Below, piece after piece: positions 1 to 10,192 of a DNA stretch of 64,000 nt; the first letter of the stretch is position 1; every line of letters starts with the position of its first letter. The position numbers and the translations under genes were made by a program. Below the pieces are notes generated by a model. It searched no databases, was not told where the DNA came from, and saw only the letters and a list, made by a program, of their open reading frames with translations. This DNA comes from Halostagnicola kamekurae. GTDB lineage: Archaea; Halobacteriota; Halobacteria; Halobacteriales; Natrialbaceae. The stretch is taken from NCBI RefSeq assembly GCF_900116205.1, contig NZ_FOZS01000002.1, positions 372,001-436,000 of the forward strand, read 5' to 3'.

Positions 1-229
1 TATGGAGCGCTCGAGACCGGTCATCACGTCGTGCAGTCGGCCGGTCGTCGAGTCGTGCGGTCGGTCGGATTGTCGCGGCGGAATAACCGAACGGTGGTCA
101 GTTACACGCCTCGAAAGCGGTTCGACTCGCTATCGAAGCCGAACGCCGAACGATGAACTACGGGAACGGTGAAACTGCCGCCCGAGATGAAAAATCGAGC
201 GCTGAAAACGGTCGTCGAGCGGAAAGCGA

Positions 230-643
230 CTACTCGAGGTCCTGCGCCGTCACTTCGGCTCGGATCTCCTCGGCCCGGTCGTGGACCCACGACCGATACC
301 GATCGATATCGGTCGGCGTGACACCGTAGAACGACGCGACCCAGCTGGTGTCGGCCCAGGGAAGGGTTAGGAGGTACGCGGCGAGGGTGTCCTTGCCAGC
401 CTGAATGATTTCGGGCGGTACGCCACGAGCGCCCGTATCCGCCTCGACGAACCCGTTGACGTCGAAGTAGACATCGGCGTACAAGCGGGCGTCCTCGAGA
501 CTGTCGAAGGTAATCCCGACGTGGTCGGGCGCTTCGAACCGGTAGTCGTCGCCGGTCTCATCGGTTTCGACGATACGAACTCCCAGCACGTACTCCTCGA
601 GTATCGAGCCGTCGGTGTCGGAAACGCTGTTGGACGTAGACAT
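230..643 (-). CDS. hypothetical protein, 137 aa
   Basis: I do not recognise this family. The protein is acidic, soluble-looking and lacks a signal peptide or membrane segment. The first 20 residues are Ser/Asp-rich and probably disordered. The middle resembles a small alpha/beta domain (around residues 40-75), and the last 60 residues look helical, ending in a charged Arg/Glu helix. Codon use matches the GC-rich haloarchaeal surroundings, which supports a real gene. An AT-rich stretch with TATA-like sequence lies just upstream (about 680-700), so it is probably a single-gene unit transcribed away from the Orc1-type gene. No function is proposed. Confidence 0.65.
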   Translation of the reverse strand: MSTSNSVSDTDGSILEEYVLGVRIVETDETGDDYRFEAPDHVGITFDSLEDARLYADVYFDVNGFVEADTGARGVPPEIIQAGKDTLAAYLLTLPWADTSWVASFYGVTPTDIDRYRSWVHDRAEEIRAEVTAQDLE

Positions 644-902
644 GAGTTGGTATCCTCGAGTTCAGGCGCGTCTACCGTACCATTAAGAATTTATATGATT
701 GCTATATTCTCATCGCGACTGAAACGTACCGTCACGAACCACTCCCGAGGGCGAGGACGATACGTCATCGAACGTCCGTGGGCCGATTCGACCCGAATCG
801 ATCGTCGAATCAAAAATCAACCGTCACGACGACCGGTTCGATTTCGGAACTATCGGAACCGCCGCACCGTCGCTTAAGGGGGTGGCACGCGAATCACGAG
901 CC

Positions 903-1910
903 GTGATCGTCGACGACCGCGTCCTCCACGAGGATTTCGTCCCGAGCGAGGTGGTCCACCGCCACGAGGCGGTCAACCACCTCTCTGAGACCCTCGAGCC
1001 GCTGCTCTCCGACGCTCGGCCCGAGACCGCCTTCCTCTTCGGACCGACCGGCGTCGGCAAGACCTGCATCGCCCGATACACCGTCGACCAGCTTCGCGAA
1101 CAGCTCCCGAGCGTTCGGACCGCCTACGTCAACTGCTGGCAGGAGTACACCCGGTTTCGGGTGCTCTACAGCGTTCTCGAGGCCGTCGACCGGGCGTTCG
1201 ACGTCCATCGATCGACGCCGAAAGACGAGCTCTTCCGGCGGCTTTCGGACGCGAACGACCAGCCCATCGTCGCGATTTTGGACGAGGTGGACCAGCTCGA
1301 GGAGACCGAGGTGCTCTACGACCTCCATCGGCTGCCCCACGTCTCGCTCGTGTTGATCGCCAACCGCGAGGAGGAGCTGTTCGCGAGCTTCGACGACCGT
1401 GTTCGCTCGCGACTGCGCGCCGGGACTCGCGTCCAGTTCGACCGCTACGGAACGGACGAACTCGTCGCGATTCTCGAGGAACGAGCGGTACAGGGGCTCG
1501 AACCGGGCGTAGTCGACGAGCGCCACCTCCGGACCATCGCCGACGCAGCGGCGGGAGACGCTCGCGTCGGGATCGGCATCCTCCGCTCGGCGGTTCGTCG
1601 CGCGGAGCGCCGCGGCCTCGAGTCGGTCACCGACGACGTGCTCGAGGCGTCGATTCCGGACGCGCGGACGGCGATCCGTCGCAAGACCGTCGAGCAGTTG
1701 ATCGAACACCAGCGGGTGCTCTACGACCTCATCGCGGAGGCGGGCGAGATCGAACCCGGCGAACTCTACGCGGCCTACGAGGAGGCGGTCGAGGACCCGA
1801 AGACCAACCGGACGCTACGAAATTACCTGACGAAGATGGTCCACTACGACCTGATCGAGGCCGTCGGCGAGCGCCGGGGCCGGACCTACCGCCTCGTCGA
1901 CGACGAGTAA
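903..1910 (+). CDS. Orc1/Cdc6-type AAA+ ATPase
   Basis: Orc1/Cdc6-type initiator relative of about 335 residues. The Walker A motif GPTGVGKT lies at about residues 47-54, a Walker B of the form ILDEVDQ near 130, a sensor-1 region (VLIANRE) follows, and the C-terminal 80 residues look like the winged-helix DNA-binding domain. Haloarchaea carry many such paralogues; only some fire origins. I chose GTG 903 over GTG 882 because a TATA-like CTTAAG sits about 28 nt before 903, fitting a leaderless message, and because haloarchaeal paralogues I recall begin near this point. It is shorter than classical Orc1 proteins of about 400 residues. I saw no convincing origin-recognition-box repeats next to it, so it may not mark an origin. 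Confidence 0.88.
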   Translation: MIVDDRVLHEDFVPSEVVHRHEAVNHLSETLEPLLSDARPETAFLFGPTGVGKTCIARYTVDQLREQLPSVRTAYVNCWQEYTRFRVLYSVLEAVDRAFDVHRSTPKDELFRRLSDANDQPIVAILDEVDQLEETEVLYDLHRLPHVSLVLIANREEELFASFDDRVRSRLRAGTRVQFDRYGTDELVAILEERAVQGLEPGVVDERHLRTIADAAAGDARVGIGILRSAVRRAERRGLESVTDDVLEASIPDARTAIRRKTVEQLIEHQRVLYDLIAEAGEIEPGELYAAYEEAVEDPKTNRTLRNYLTKMVHYDLIEAVGERRGRTYRLVDDE

Positions 1911-2019
1911 GGACGGTGCGTCTCCCATCGTTTCGAGGGCGGACGGTTCGACACACTGACCAGTCCGCGCGAGCGACCACCTGCAACCTACATCCCTGTC
2001 GGCGTGGTCCGTTCTCGAG

Positions 2020-2769
2020 ATGTCCGCAAGCGGCCTCTCGACGCCCCTCGCGTTTCTCGTCGCAGTCTCCGCCGTCGCGCTCGCGCTCGTCCACCTCTTC
2101 GTGGGTCGACTCGCGCTCGCGGACCGCGTTCCTCGCAGTCGGTGGCTCTCGTTCGCGGGCGGGGTCTCCATCGCGTACGTCTTCGTCCACATCATTCCGG
2201 AGATCCACCAGGCGGTGCTGACGGTCGCCGGCTGGGATCCCGTCGTCTCGTTCGCCGAGGCCCACGTCTACCTAATCGTGCTCGTCGGGTTCGTCGTCTT
2301 CTATGGCCTCGAGCAGTACGTCCGCCAGTCGAACGTCGCGGCTCTTCGGTACGGCCTCGAGCCGAGCACGGGCGTCTTCTGGATCCACGTGGGCTCGTTC
2401 GCCGCGTACAACGGGCTCATCGGCTACCTGCTGGTTCACCGCGAGAGCCCCGGCGTCGCGGGCCTGGCGACGTTCGCCGTCGCGATGGCGCTTCACTTCG
2501 CCGTGAACGACTCCGGGCTTCGATCCCACCACGGCCGGCTCTACCACGATTACGGGCGCTGGATGCTGGCTGCGGCGGTGCTCCTCGGCTCCGCTGTCGG
2601 ATTCGCGGTGGAGATCACCGAACCGCTCGTCTCGGTGCTCTTTGCCTTCCTCGCTGGCGGGATCATCCTCAACGTCATCAAAGAGGAACTGCCGGCCGAA
2701 CGCGAAAGTCGGTTCTGGGCGTTCGCGCTCGGTGCGGCGGGGTACGCCGCGGTCCTGCTGTTCGTCTGA
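2020..2769 (+). CDS. polytopic membrane protein, possibly ZIP-related
   Basis: A 249-residue integral membrane protein with about seven or eight hydrophobic segments and no cleavable signal. Histidine-containing polar stretches sit in or beside membrane segments: HIIPEIHQ near residue 57, and a second His-rich stretch (HFAVND then SHHGRLYH) around 165-180. That pattern is reminiscent of ZIP-type metal transporters, but the canonical ZIP metal-site sequence is not evident, so the link is tentative. It lies about 110 nt after the Orc1-type gene on the same strand. A role in metal transport is only a guess. Confidence 0.8.
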   Translation: MSASGLSTPLAFLVAVSAVALALVHLFVGRLALADRVPRSRWLSFAGGVSIAYVFVHIIPEIHQAVLTVAGWDPVVSFAEAHVYLIVLVGFVVFYGLEQYVRQSNVAALRYGLEPSTGVFWIHVGSFAAYNGLIGYLLVHRESPGVAGLATFAVAMALHFAVNDSGLRSHHGRLYHDYGRWMLAAAVLLGSAVGFAVEITEPLVSVLFAFLAGGIILNVIKEELPAERESRFWAFALGAAGYAAVLLFV

Positions 2770-3001
2770 ACGCCACAGTCCTGCTGTTCGTCTGGACGGC
2801 GTCCTGTTTCGCCTCGCCGTCACCGCTTCGGTCCGATTTTCCGGAGGCCATCGCCGTTCCCCTCGTTTCGGAACTCGAGCGGTCGCCGCGAACACTCGAG
2901 CGTTCCCCCGTCGTTCCGCCCGAACGCGGCGAACCCGTCCCTATCGGAAATCCGGAATCCGCGTTCCGCCGCTTATGGGCCGGCCGGTCGACCGTTCGGG
3001 T

Positions 3002-3709
3002 ATGTCACGACTCGAGTTCGAACCCGGACTGGCGTGCTGTCGAGTGCCGTCGGCGCGGTCGCCGATCCTCCACGAACTGGTCTGTTCGCGGCTCGCGGAA
3101 ACCGCCGGCACCGCCTACTGGATCGACGCGGGAAACGTTGCCTCGACGCGGGCGCTGTACGACTGCGCCTCGAGTCCTCGCGTCCTCGACTCGCTTCGCA
3201 TCGCGCGGTCGTTTACGGCCTACCAGCACCACTCGATCGTCCGCCGCGTCGTCGAGGAGGCGACGCCGAGAACGTCGGTCATCGTCGCGCCGAACGTCGT
3301 CGGCCGGTATCGCGACGACGACGTCCCCGCCTGGGAACGCGAGGAACTGCTCGCGGCGAGCCTCGAGACGCTGGCCGAACTCGGACGGGCGCTCGAGGTT
3401 CCGGTGCTGATCACGGTGGCGAGCGATTCGGCCGAGGAGCGGGTCGCCGAGCACGCGGACCACCGCGTCGAGTGCGTCCGGACGCGGGAGGGCGTTCGCC
3501 TCGAGGGCGACGGCGCGGAGACGATGGGCTACTGGCAGGGGGCCTACTGGCAGACGACGATCCCCTACTGGGTCGACTGCTGCGGCGTCGCCGACCGGAT
3601 CGATCCCGTCGTCGCGGCGGCCGACCGCGGGCTGTTCGACGCGGCTCCAGAACCCGGCGGATCGAGCGGCGGATCACCCTGGACCCCCGGAACGGAGGCG
3701 TCGGGCTGA
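3002..3709 (+). CDS. RadA/RecA-fold protein without a P-loop
   Basis: 235 residues. The order of segments recalls the RadA/RecA core: a beta strand AYWIDAGN at 38-45 where recombinases have their acidic strand, RIARSFTAYQHH at 66-77 resembling the ARAYN region of RadA, then TSVIVAP (91-97) and VPVLIT (133-138). The Walker A GxxxxGK[ST] expected near the N terminus is absent, so ATP hydrolysis is unlikely. A TATA-like TTATGG about 27 nt upstream supports this ATG. Its stop overlaps the next start (TGATG), and that gene overlaps a family B polymerase, giving a translationally coupled three-gene unit. Bacterial ImuA is a comparable RecA-like partner of a mutagenic polymerase; the analogy is inference. 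Confidence 0.75.
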   Translation: MSRLEFEPGLACCRVPSARSPILHELVCSRLAETAGTAYWIDAGNVASTRALYDCASSPRVLDSLRIARSFTAYQHHSIVRRVVEEATPRTSVIVAPNVVGRYRDDDVPAWEREELLAASLETLAELGRALEVPVLITVASDSAEERVAEHADHRVECVRTREGVRLEGDGAETMGYWQGAYWQTTIPYWVDCCGVADRIDPVVAAADRGLFDAAPEPGGSSGGSPWTPGTEASG

Positions 3710-4071
3710 TGGGCCGGACGAACCCGACCTATCGCGACGCGGTCTCGAGTCTCGAGTCAGAGTGGGGACCGATGCGGCGCGCGCTCCGGCGGGAGTACCA
3801 GGGCGACTTCGACCGCCTGTTCGAGCGCGCCCGCGGGTTCGCCGACGCGGCGGGCCACGCGAACGCGACCGACCCCGAACGCGCGCTCGTGCTGTCGGTG
3901 TTGCTCGCCCACGAGGTGGAGCTTCGACAGGTGCGCGGCCGGCTCGAGGAGACGGAAGCGAAACTCGAGGACGCCGAGGGTCGGCTCGAGAAAATCGAGG
4001 CGAGACTCGCAGAAACCGGTTCCGGGCTCGAGGAATACGCGACGACCGGTCCGGAGGACGGTCGCTCGTGA
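3709..4071 (+). CDS. small coiled-coil protein of the polymerase cassette
   Basis: A 120-residue acidic protein. The N-terminal 75 residues are helical with many Arg and Asp; the C-terminal half (about residues 77-108) is a regular Glu/Leu/Arg heptad-like segment (RLEETEAKLEDAEGRLEK) typical of a coiled coil. Start and stop overlap both neighbours (TGATG with the RadA-like gene, GTGA with the polymerase), so it should be made together with them and is probably an accessory subunit or linker. I do not recognise an enzymatic motif. Confidence 0.8.
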   Translation: MGRTNPTYRDAVSSLESEWGPMRRALRREYQGDFDRLFERARGFADAAGHANATDPERALVLSVLLAHEVELRQVRGRLEETEAKLEDAEGRLEKIEARLAETGSGLEEYATTGPEDGRS

Positions 4072-6359
4072 CCGGCCCCTACACCTTCGAGTTCGAGGAC
4101 GGACTCGTCCGCGAGTGGCGACTCACCGAGGACGGGGCGACGTTTCGGGAGGTCGAACGCTACCGCCCGTCGCTTTTCGTCTCGGCACCCGACCTCTCGA
4201 GTCTCGAGCAGCGCCTGCGATCGGATCCGAAGGTTTCGGGGACGACGCGAGAGCGGTGGGCCGCCGACCTCCACGAGAGCCACGTCGACGAGCGAACGGA
4301 GCTGCTGCGGGTCAGCGTCGAGCGCGTCGACGAAATTCGAACGCTGGCTCGCGAGATTCGCGGGGGTGACGAGCGCGAGCGGTACGCGCCCGGCGCGATT
4401 CGGCTGTACGACGTCGACCTCGACCCGGGCTTTCGGTACTGTCTCGACAACGGAATCGACCCGACGCCCGAGCGCGGCTCTCCGGCGATTCGGGGCCCCG
4501 ATCGCGGGCTTCGAACCCTCGAGATCGAGATTGACGAGCCGGGACTGGCCGACGAGGACGTCTCCGAGTTGCGACTCGACGGCGAGCGCGTCACCGGCGA
4601 CCCCGCGGACGTCTGCTGGTCGATCGGCCGCCGACTCGATCGAGTCGATCCGGACGTGCTCGTCCTGAGCCACGGCGACCTCGTGCCCGTCCTCGAGTCG
4701 GCGGCCGCGCGTGCGGGACTCGAGGAGTTCCACCTGGGGCGGCTCCCCGGCTGGCGTCGAATTGCGGGCGCGAACACCTACGAGAGCTACGGCGCGGTCG
4801 GTCACTCGCCGGCCCGGTACCGCGTTCCCGGACGGGCCATCGTCGACAGGTCCAACAGCTTCCTCTGGCACCAGTCCGGACTCCCGGGATTGCTGTACAT
4901 GGTCGAAAAGACCGGCAGACCGCTACAGGAGGTCGCCGGCGGGAGCATCGGCACGCTGTTGACCTCGAGACAGATCCGGCTCGCGCGAAACGAGCACGAC
5001 GTGCTCGCGCCCCAGAACAAGTGGGAGCCCGAGGAGTTCAAGGACGTCTCGACGCTCCACGCCGGCGACCGCGGCGGGTTCACGTTCTCGCCGGAGGTCG
5101 GCTTTCACGAGGACGTCCACGAGATCGACTTCGCGTCGCTGTACCCGCGGATCATCTGCCGGCGAAACGTCAGCCCCGAGACGATCGGCTGCGACCGCGA
5201 TCACGGATCCGGCGGCAGCGACGCGTCGCCGCTCGACTCCGCACGAGACGACGCAGCCACCGTCCCGGAACTCGAGTACGACCGCTGTTCGAAACCGGGC
5301 TTCCTCCCGGAGGTTCTCATGCCGCTGCTCGATGACCGCGCCGAGATCAAACGGCAACTCGAGTCCGATTCGCTCGCGGACGAGGCGGCGAGGCGGCTCC
5401 GGGCCGAGTCGGGCGCGATCAAGTGGGTGCTAGTGTCCTGTTTCGGCTACCAGGGGTATCGAAACGCCAAGTTCGGTCGCATCGAGTGCCACGAATCCAT
5501 CAACGCCTACGCGCGGGATATCGCCCTGCGGGCGAAAACGCGACTCGAGGACGGCGGCTGGCACGTCGTCCACGGCATCGTCGACAGCCTCTGGGTGACC
5601 GCCCGTGAGGACGACCCGGAACCGCTCGAGGCAGTCATCGAGGACGTCTCGAGTTCGGTCGGGATCGACCTCGAGCACGACGGGCGCTACGAGTGGGTCT
5701 GTTTCGTTCCGCTTCGCGACTCGGGCGAGGGGGCGTCTGCCGGGGGAGATTCGGTGTCGCCCGTTAGCTCGAGTTCGCCCCCGAACTCACGCTCGAGGTC
5801 GACGCGGCCGGGCGCGCTCAACAAGTACTTCGGCAAGCGAACGGACGGGAACTACAAGTTCCGCGGGATCGAGACCCGACAGCGGAGCACGCCCGAGTAC
5901 GTCGCCGAGAGCCAGCGCGAGTTCGTCACGGTCCTCGACCGCGAGCGCGACCCGGCGGCGGTCTGCGACGCGCTCGAGGCGCGGATCGGGCGACTCCGAC
6001 GCGGCGCGGTCGACCCCGACCGACTCGTCCACACGAAACGCGTCTCGCGCCGGCTCGAGGAGTACAGCCAGCGCACCCGAACGGTCGCCGCCCTCGAGCG
6101 GTACGATCGCCACGGGGTCGACCGCCACCCCGGTCAGTCCGTCGAATACGTGGTGACCGACGACGACGCGGATGGCATAGAGCGCGTCCGCCTCGCGTTC
6201 GAGGATTGTCCGTCCGTCGACGTCGACTACTACTCGCGCCTGCTCGTCAGCGCCTGCGAGAGCGTCGTCTCGCCGCTGGGGTGGGATCGTCGCCGGATTC
6301 GCGAACACCTTCGGGACGGACGGACGGTTCGACTCTCGACGTTCGCATCGTCGAAATGA
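4068..6359 (+). CDS. divergent family B DNA polymerase (PolB2-like)
   Basis: 763 residues from a GTG that overlaps the previous stop (GTGA). Motif A is intact (DFASLYPRII, Asp354). Motif B is altered: K452 and FGYQG (459-463) are present, but the usual Asn is Val456 and the Tyr is Phe459. Motif C reads HGIVDS (502-507) instead of YGDTDS, so the first catalytic Asp is Ile504 while Asp506 remains. The exonuclease I position reads E152-I-E154 rather than DxE, and the exonuclease II region lacks the usual NxxxFD, so proofreading is probably lost. These traits resemble archaeal PolB2, long viewed as inactivated but linked to DNA damage responses in Sulfolobales. A Ser/Gly-rich insertion occupies residues 550-585. 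It ends the three-gene cassette. Confidence 0.88.
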   Translation: MTGPYTFEFEDGLVREWRLTEDGATFREVERYRPSLFVSAPDLSSLEQRLRSDPKVSGTTRERWAADLHESHVDERTELLRVSVERVDEIRTLAREIRGGDERERYAPGAIRLYDVDLDPGFRYCLDNGIDPTPERGSPAIRGPDRGLRTLEIEIDEPGLADEDVSELRLDGERVTGDPADVCWSIGRRLDRVDPDVLVLSHGDLVPVLESAAARAGLEEFHLGRLPGWRRIAGANTYESYGAVGHSPARYRVPGRAIVDRSNSFLWHQSGLPGLLYMVEKTGRPLQEVAGGSIGTLLTSRQIRLARNEHDVLAPQNKWEPEEFKDVSTLHAGDRGGFTFSPEVGFHEDVHEIDFASLYPRIICRRNVSPETIGCDRDHGSGGSDASPLDSARDDAATVPELEYDRCSKPGFLPEVLMPLLDDRAEIKRQLESDSLADEAARRLRAESGAIKWVLVSCFGYQGYRNAKFGRIECHESINAYARDIALRAKTRLEDGGWHVVHGIVDSLWVTAREDDPEPLEAVIEDVSSSVGIDLEHDGRYEWVCFVPLRDSGEGASAGGDSVSPVSSSSPPNSRSRSTRPGALNKYFGKRTDGNYKFRGIETRQRSTPEYVAESQREFVTVLDRERDPAAVCDALEARIGRLRRGAVDPDRLVHTKRVSRRLEEYSQRTRTVAALERYDRHGVDRHPGQSVEYVVTDDDADGIERVRLAFEDCPSVDVDYYSRLLVSACESVVSPLGWDRRRIREHLRDGRTVRLSTFASSK

Positions 6360-6459
6360 GTGGCTCGCATCGTCGGAACGAGGGTCGCGGTGGCGGAACG
6401 CGGAGACCGTGACGGCGCTGTCCGACGATCAACTGAAACCGATTTTCTGTCAGCCTAAC

Positions 6460-6491
6460 GGGTCGAGCGCTACATTTACACTGCTCGACCC
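6460..6491. promoter_or_regulatory. inverted repeat around a TATA-like box before the kinase operon
   Basis: GGGTCGAGC (6460-6468) is repeated in perfect inverted form as GCTCGACCC (6483-6491). The 14-nt spacer contains ACATTTACA, which lies in the right place to be the TATA box for the histidine kinase starting at 6513. A dimeric protein bound here would cover the TBP site, so this is a candidate operator; a transcript hairpin is less likely because it begins upstream of the expected transcription start. Confidence 0.5.
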
Positions 6492-6512
6492 TCTCTTTCA
6501 ATCCATTCTACT

Positions 6513-9500
6513 ATGGCGACCTCCGATCACCATCGGGCTGCTCTGCGATCTCGCACTCGACAGCAGGAGGCCGTCGCTGCGCTCGGGCAGCGGGCCCTCG
6601 AGACCGACGACGTCGACGAGCTGTTGTGCGAGGGAGCCGAAGTAGTCGCGGAGACGCTTCCGGCCGACTGCTGTGGGGTTTTCGAGTCGATCGCCGGAGA
6701 CGAGTTGTGCCTGCGGGCGGGCCACGGCTGGGAGTCGGGGTCCGTCGGGACCGCAGCGATCCCGACGGACGACGAGTCCGACGGGACGCCCGACCTGCTG
6801 TCTGCGCTGCCGGTCGCCGTCGCGGAGCTCGCGGCCGATCCCCGGTTCGACGGCGCGGAACTGTTCGACGCGCACGAACTCGAGAGCGGGCTCTGCGTTG
6901 GAATCGGCCCGGCGGACGATCTGTGGGGCGTTCTGGGCGCGTACACGGCGGAGCGACGGGAGTTCGACGACCACGAGGAGGCGTTCCTCCGATCCGTCGG
7001 GAACGTCCTCGCGTCTGCCATCGACACCGGACGAGCGAAACGGTCGCTGCGGGACGCGGAGACGCTCACCGACCGCATCGTCGAGACGAGTCCGGTCGGG
7101 ATCACCGTCATCGACGACGACGGCCGGAACGTCTTCGCGAACAGCCGCGGGGAAGAACTCCTCGGTCGCCCCCTCGAGACGCTTCGATCCTACGATCACG
7201 ACGACGATCGGTGGAACCTCGTCGACGCAACCGGCGATCCGCTCTCGGGTGACGACATGCCGTTTTCGCGGGTCGAGGAGACGGGCGAGTCCGTCCACGG
7301 CGAGCGGTTGGGGATCGACCACCCCGACGGAACGCGGGTGTGGTTGTCGGCACACTGCGCACCGCTGACCGACGACGACGGCGAGTTCGACGGCGCAGTG
7401 TACGCGCTCGAAGACGTCACCGAGCGCACGCGCCTCGAGCACGAACTCGAGACGACTCTCGATCGGGTCACCGACGCCTTCTACTCGCTCGACGACGACT
7501 GGCGGTTCACGTACCTCAACGACCGCGCCGAGGAACTGATCGACTTTCACGATCGGGGGCTGGTCGGCGAGACGATCTGGGAAGCCTTCGAGTGGACTGC
7601 CGATTCGACGTTGCGCGCGGAGTACGAGCGAGCGATGGCGACCCAGGAGCCAACGTCGTTCGAGTTCTACTACCCGGACCCGCTCGAGCGCTGGTTCGAG
7701 ATCAACGTCTATCCGTCCGAGACGGGGTTGTCGGTCTACTTTCAGGACATCTCCGAGCAGAAGGATATCGAACGAGAACGCACGCAGAACACCGAAACGC
7801 TGCATCGGCTGTACTCGATTGCATCGGATCAACACCGATCGTTCGACGAGAAGGTCGATCAGATGCTCGAGATCGGGCGCGAACGGCTCGGCCTCGAGGT
7901 CGGCTATCTGGCGAAGACCGATCTGGAGGCGGATCGCTTCGAGGTGACACACGCCAGCGGCGAGAGCGACAACATCTATCCGGGATCGGTCGCGCCGCTG
8001 TCGGAGACGTACTGTCAGCGGACGATCGAAGCCGATGGATTGTTCGGATTCGCCGACATTTCGACGATTGGCGCGACCGACACGGTCGACGATCGGATCT
8101 ACGATCGGTGGAACCTGGATTGTTATCTCGGCGGCGAAGTGATCGTCGACGACGAGCGGTACGGGACGCTCTGTTTCGAAGATACGTCGCCGCGCTCCGC
8201 GCCGTTTACGCAGACCGAAGAGACGTTCGTCGAACTCATCACCCAGTGGGTGAGCTACGAACTCGGCCGCCAGCGCCGTGAAAAACACCTCCAGCGATAC
8301 GTTCGATACATCGACGCCGTGCTCGATACGATCGACGACGTGTTCTGTATCATCGACGGGGGCGGCCAGCTTCGACGCTGGAACGAGACGCTTCCCGAGA
8401 TAACAGGGTATTCGCCGGCCGAACTCGAGTCGGTTCACGTCTCGACGTTCTTCGCGCTCGCAGACGATACCGTCGAACGCGCGATCGAACAGGGTTTCGA
8501 AACGGGCCAGATCCGAACCGAAGCGCCGCTTCGAACGCGAGACGGCGAGACGCTCGAGTACGAGTTCGTCGTCTCGGCCCTCGAGACGCCCGAGGGGGAG
8601 ACGGTGCTCGCCGGCATCGGGCGGGACATCTCGCGGCGGAAAGCCCGCGAGCGCGCACTCGAGGAGAGCGAGCGCCGATACCGGATCCTCGTCGAGCAGT
8701 TCCCGAACGGCGCGGTCGCGTTGTTCGACGAGGAGCTGCGCTACACGCTCGTCGGCGGGCAGTCGGTTCACCCGGTCGACACCACCGTCGACGATATCGT
8801 CGGCGCGACGCTCTGGGAGCGGTACCCGGCGGCGCTCGCGACGGAACTCGAGCCGCACTTTCGGGCCGCCCTGGAGGGGGAACGACGGTCGTTCGACTTC
8901 GAGTACCTCGATTCGCACTGGCACGCACACACGCTTCCGATCAGCGACGAGGACGGGACGGTGTTCGCCGGCATGATGATGGTACAGGACATCACCGAAC
9001 GGGTTCGTTCCAAGCGCAAACTCGAGGAGCTCGTCGACGAACTCGAGGAATCGAACGAACGCTTAGAGCAGTTCGCGTACGCCGCATCGCACGACCTGCA
9101 GGAACCCCTCCGGATGGTCTCGAGCTATCTCACGCTCGTCGAGCGCCGGTACGGCGACGTTCTCGGCGAAGAGGGAACGGAGTTCATCGACTTCGCAGTC
9201 GACGGCGCGGACCGGATGCAGGAGATGATCGACGGACTGCTCGCGTACTCGCGGGTCGATACCGGCGGGAATCCGTTCGAACCGGTCGACTGCGAGCGGC
9301 TCCTCGAGGACGTGTTAGCCGACCTCGAGATGAAGATAGACGAGACCGACGCTGAGATCACCGTCGAATCGCTCCCGACCGTCCACGGCGACCCGGGACA
9401 GCTGCGACAGCTGTTTCAGAACCTCCTCGATAACGCGCTTACCTACGCCGGCGGGGAGTCGCCGCGTGTAACCGTCTTCGCCGAGCAGTCCCAGTCGTCG

Positions 9501-9731
9501 TGGACGATTTCGGTGCGCGATTCGGGAATCGGGATCGATCCGGCGGACGCCGACCGGATCTTCGAGGTGTTTAACAGACTTCACAGCGTCGAAGAGTACG
9601 CTGGGGCCGGAATCGGACTCGCGCTCTGCCAGCGAATCGCCGAGCGACACGACGGTCGAATCTGGGTCGATTCGAACGGCACGGACGGGTCCACGTTCTC
9701 AGTCCACCTCCCAGCACGGCTACAGCAATGA
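6513..9731 (+). CDS. multi-PAS/GAF sensor histidine kinase
   Basis: 1072 residues with no membrane segment, so a cytoplasmic sensor. The order appears to be GAF (about 15-175), PAS (about 185-300), PAS (305-425), GAF (430-590), PAS (600-710), PAS (715-840), then a HisKA dimerisation domain with the phosphorylatable His in [11 protein letters not shown] near residue 860, and a HATPase domain with an N box ([14 protein letters not shown], about 967), a G1 box (DSGIGIDP, about 1003) and a G2 box (GAGIGLAL, about 1031). PAS and GAF domains sense ligands, light or redox state; the signal cannot be read here. Its stop overlaps the start of the receiver gene (ATGA), so the two form a two-component unit. 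Confidence 0.95.
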   Translation: MATSDHHRAALRSRTRQQEAVAALGQRALETDDVDELLCEGAEVVAETLPADCCGVFESIAGDELCLRAGHGWESGSVGTAAIPTDDESDGTPDLLSALPVAVAELAADPRFDGAELFDAHELESGLCVGIGPADDLWGVLGAYTAERREFDDHEEAFLRSVGNVLASAIDTGRAKRSLRDAETLTDRIVETSPVGITVIDDDGRNVFANSRGEELLGRPLETLRSYDHDDDRWNLVDATGDPLSGDDMPFSRVEETGESVHGERLGIDHPDGTRVWLSAHCAPLTDDDGEFDGAVYALEDVTERTRLEHELETTLDRVTDAFYSLDDDWRFTYLNDRAEELIDFHDRGLVGETIWEAFEWTADSTLRAEYERAMATQEPTSFEFYYPDPLERWFEINVYPSETGLSVYFQDISEQKDIERERTQNTETLHRLYSIASDQHRSFDEKVDQMLEIGRERLGLEVGYLAKTDLEADRFEVTHASGESDNIYPGSVAPLSETYCQRTIEADGLFGFADISTIGATDTVDDRIYDRWNLDCYLGGEVIVDDERYGTLCFEDTSPRSAPFTQTEETFVELITQWVSYELGRQRREKHLQRYVRYIDAVLDTIDDVFCIIDGGGQLRRWNETLPEITGYSPAELESVHVSTFFALADDTVERAIEQGFETGQIRTEAPLRTRDGETLEYEFVVSALETPEGETVLAGIGRDISRRKARERALEESERRYRILVEQFPNGAVALFDEELRYTLVGGQSVHPVDTTVDDIVGATLWERYPAALATELEPHFRAALEGERRSFDFEYLDSHWHAHTLPISDEDGTVFAGMMMVQDITERVRSKRKLEELVDELEESNERLEQFAYAASHDLQEPLRMVSSYLTLVERRYGDVLGEEGTEFIDFAVDGADRMQEMIDGLLAYSRVDTGGNPFEPVDCERLLEDVLADLEMKIDETDAEITVESLPTVHGDPGQLRQLFQNLLDNALTYAGGESPRVTVFAEQSQSSWTISVRDSGIGIDPADADRIFEVFNRLHSVEEYAGAGIGLALCQRIAERHDGRIWVDSNGTDGSTFSVHLPARLQQ

Positions 9732-10192
9732 CAAAGCGACCGACTTCCAGCGCCGAACCGGCTCGAATCCTGCTCGTCGAGGACAATCCCGGCGACGTTC
9801 GACTGACGAAAGAGGCGTTCAAACGCGGCCGGATCGAGATCGAACTCGAGGTCGTCTCCGACGGCGTCGACGCGCTCGAGTATCTTTCCCAGGAAGGCGA
9901 GTACGCGGACGCGCCGCGACCCGACCTCGTTCTGTTGGACCTCAATCTGCCTCGGATGAACGGCGAGGAGGTTCTCGAGGAGCTACAGGACGACCCGACC
10001 CTCCGGCGAATCCCGGTGATCGTCCTGACGAGTTCACAGGCCGAAGAGGATGTCATCGCGTCGTACGATCTGTCTGCGAACGCCTATCTCACGAAACCGG
10101 TCGATCCGGATGCGTTCATCGAGACCGTTCGAACGTTCGAGAAGTTCTGGTTTTCGATGGTCCGGTTGCCGCCGGAGGACGATTCACAGTGA
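9728..10192 (+). CDS. single-domain response regulator (Rcp1-like)
   Basis: 154 residues forming one CheY-like receiver domain with no output domain. The acidic pocket is in VEDN (17-20), the phospho-acceptor is Asp71 in LLDLNLP, the conserved Thr/Ser is in VLTSS (99-103) and the Lys is Lys123 in LTKPVD. It has the extended C-terminal tail of Rcp1-type regulators, which act as phosphate shuttles for phytochrome-like kinases. It overlaps the kinase by 4 nt and the following Bat-type gene by 4 nt (GTGA), so all three are translationally coupled. It likely takes phosphate from the kinase just upstream. Confidence 0.93.
   Translation: MTKRPTSSAEPARILLVEDNPGDVRLTKEAFKRGRIEIELEVVSDGVDALEYLSQEGEYADAPRPDLVLLDLNLPRMNGEEVLEELQDDPTLRRIPVIVLTSSQAEEDVIASYDLSANAYLTKPVDPDAFIETVRTFEKFWFSMVRLPPEDDSQ

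Noticed and set aside
1-229. Left edge of the window
   Set aside because: No coding frame with haloarchaeal character and no RNA structure was recognised; a short minus-strand frame at 102-290 overlaps the first gene and looks accidental.
644-902. Possible replication origin next to the Orc1-type gene
   Set aside because: No origin-recognition-box repeats or long AT-rich unwinding element were seen; haloarchaea have many Orc paralogues away from origins.
6498-8930. Long open frame of 810 codons on the minus strand opposite the histidine kinase gene
   Set aside because: It mirrors the GC-rich coding strand of the kinase and shows no domain, while the plus strand carries continuous GAF, PAS and kinase motifs.
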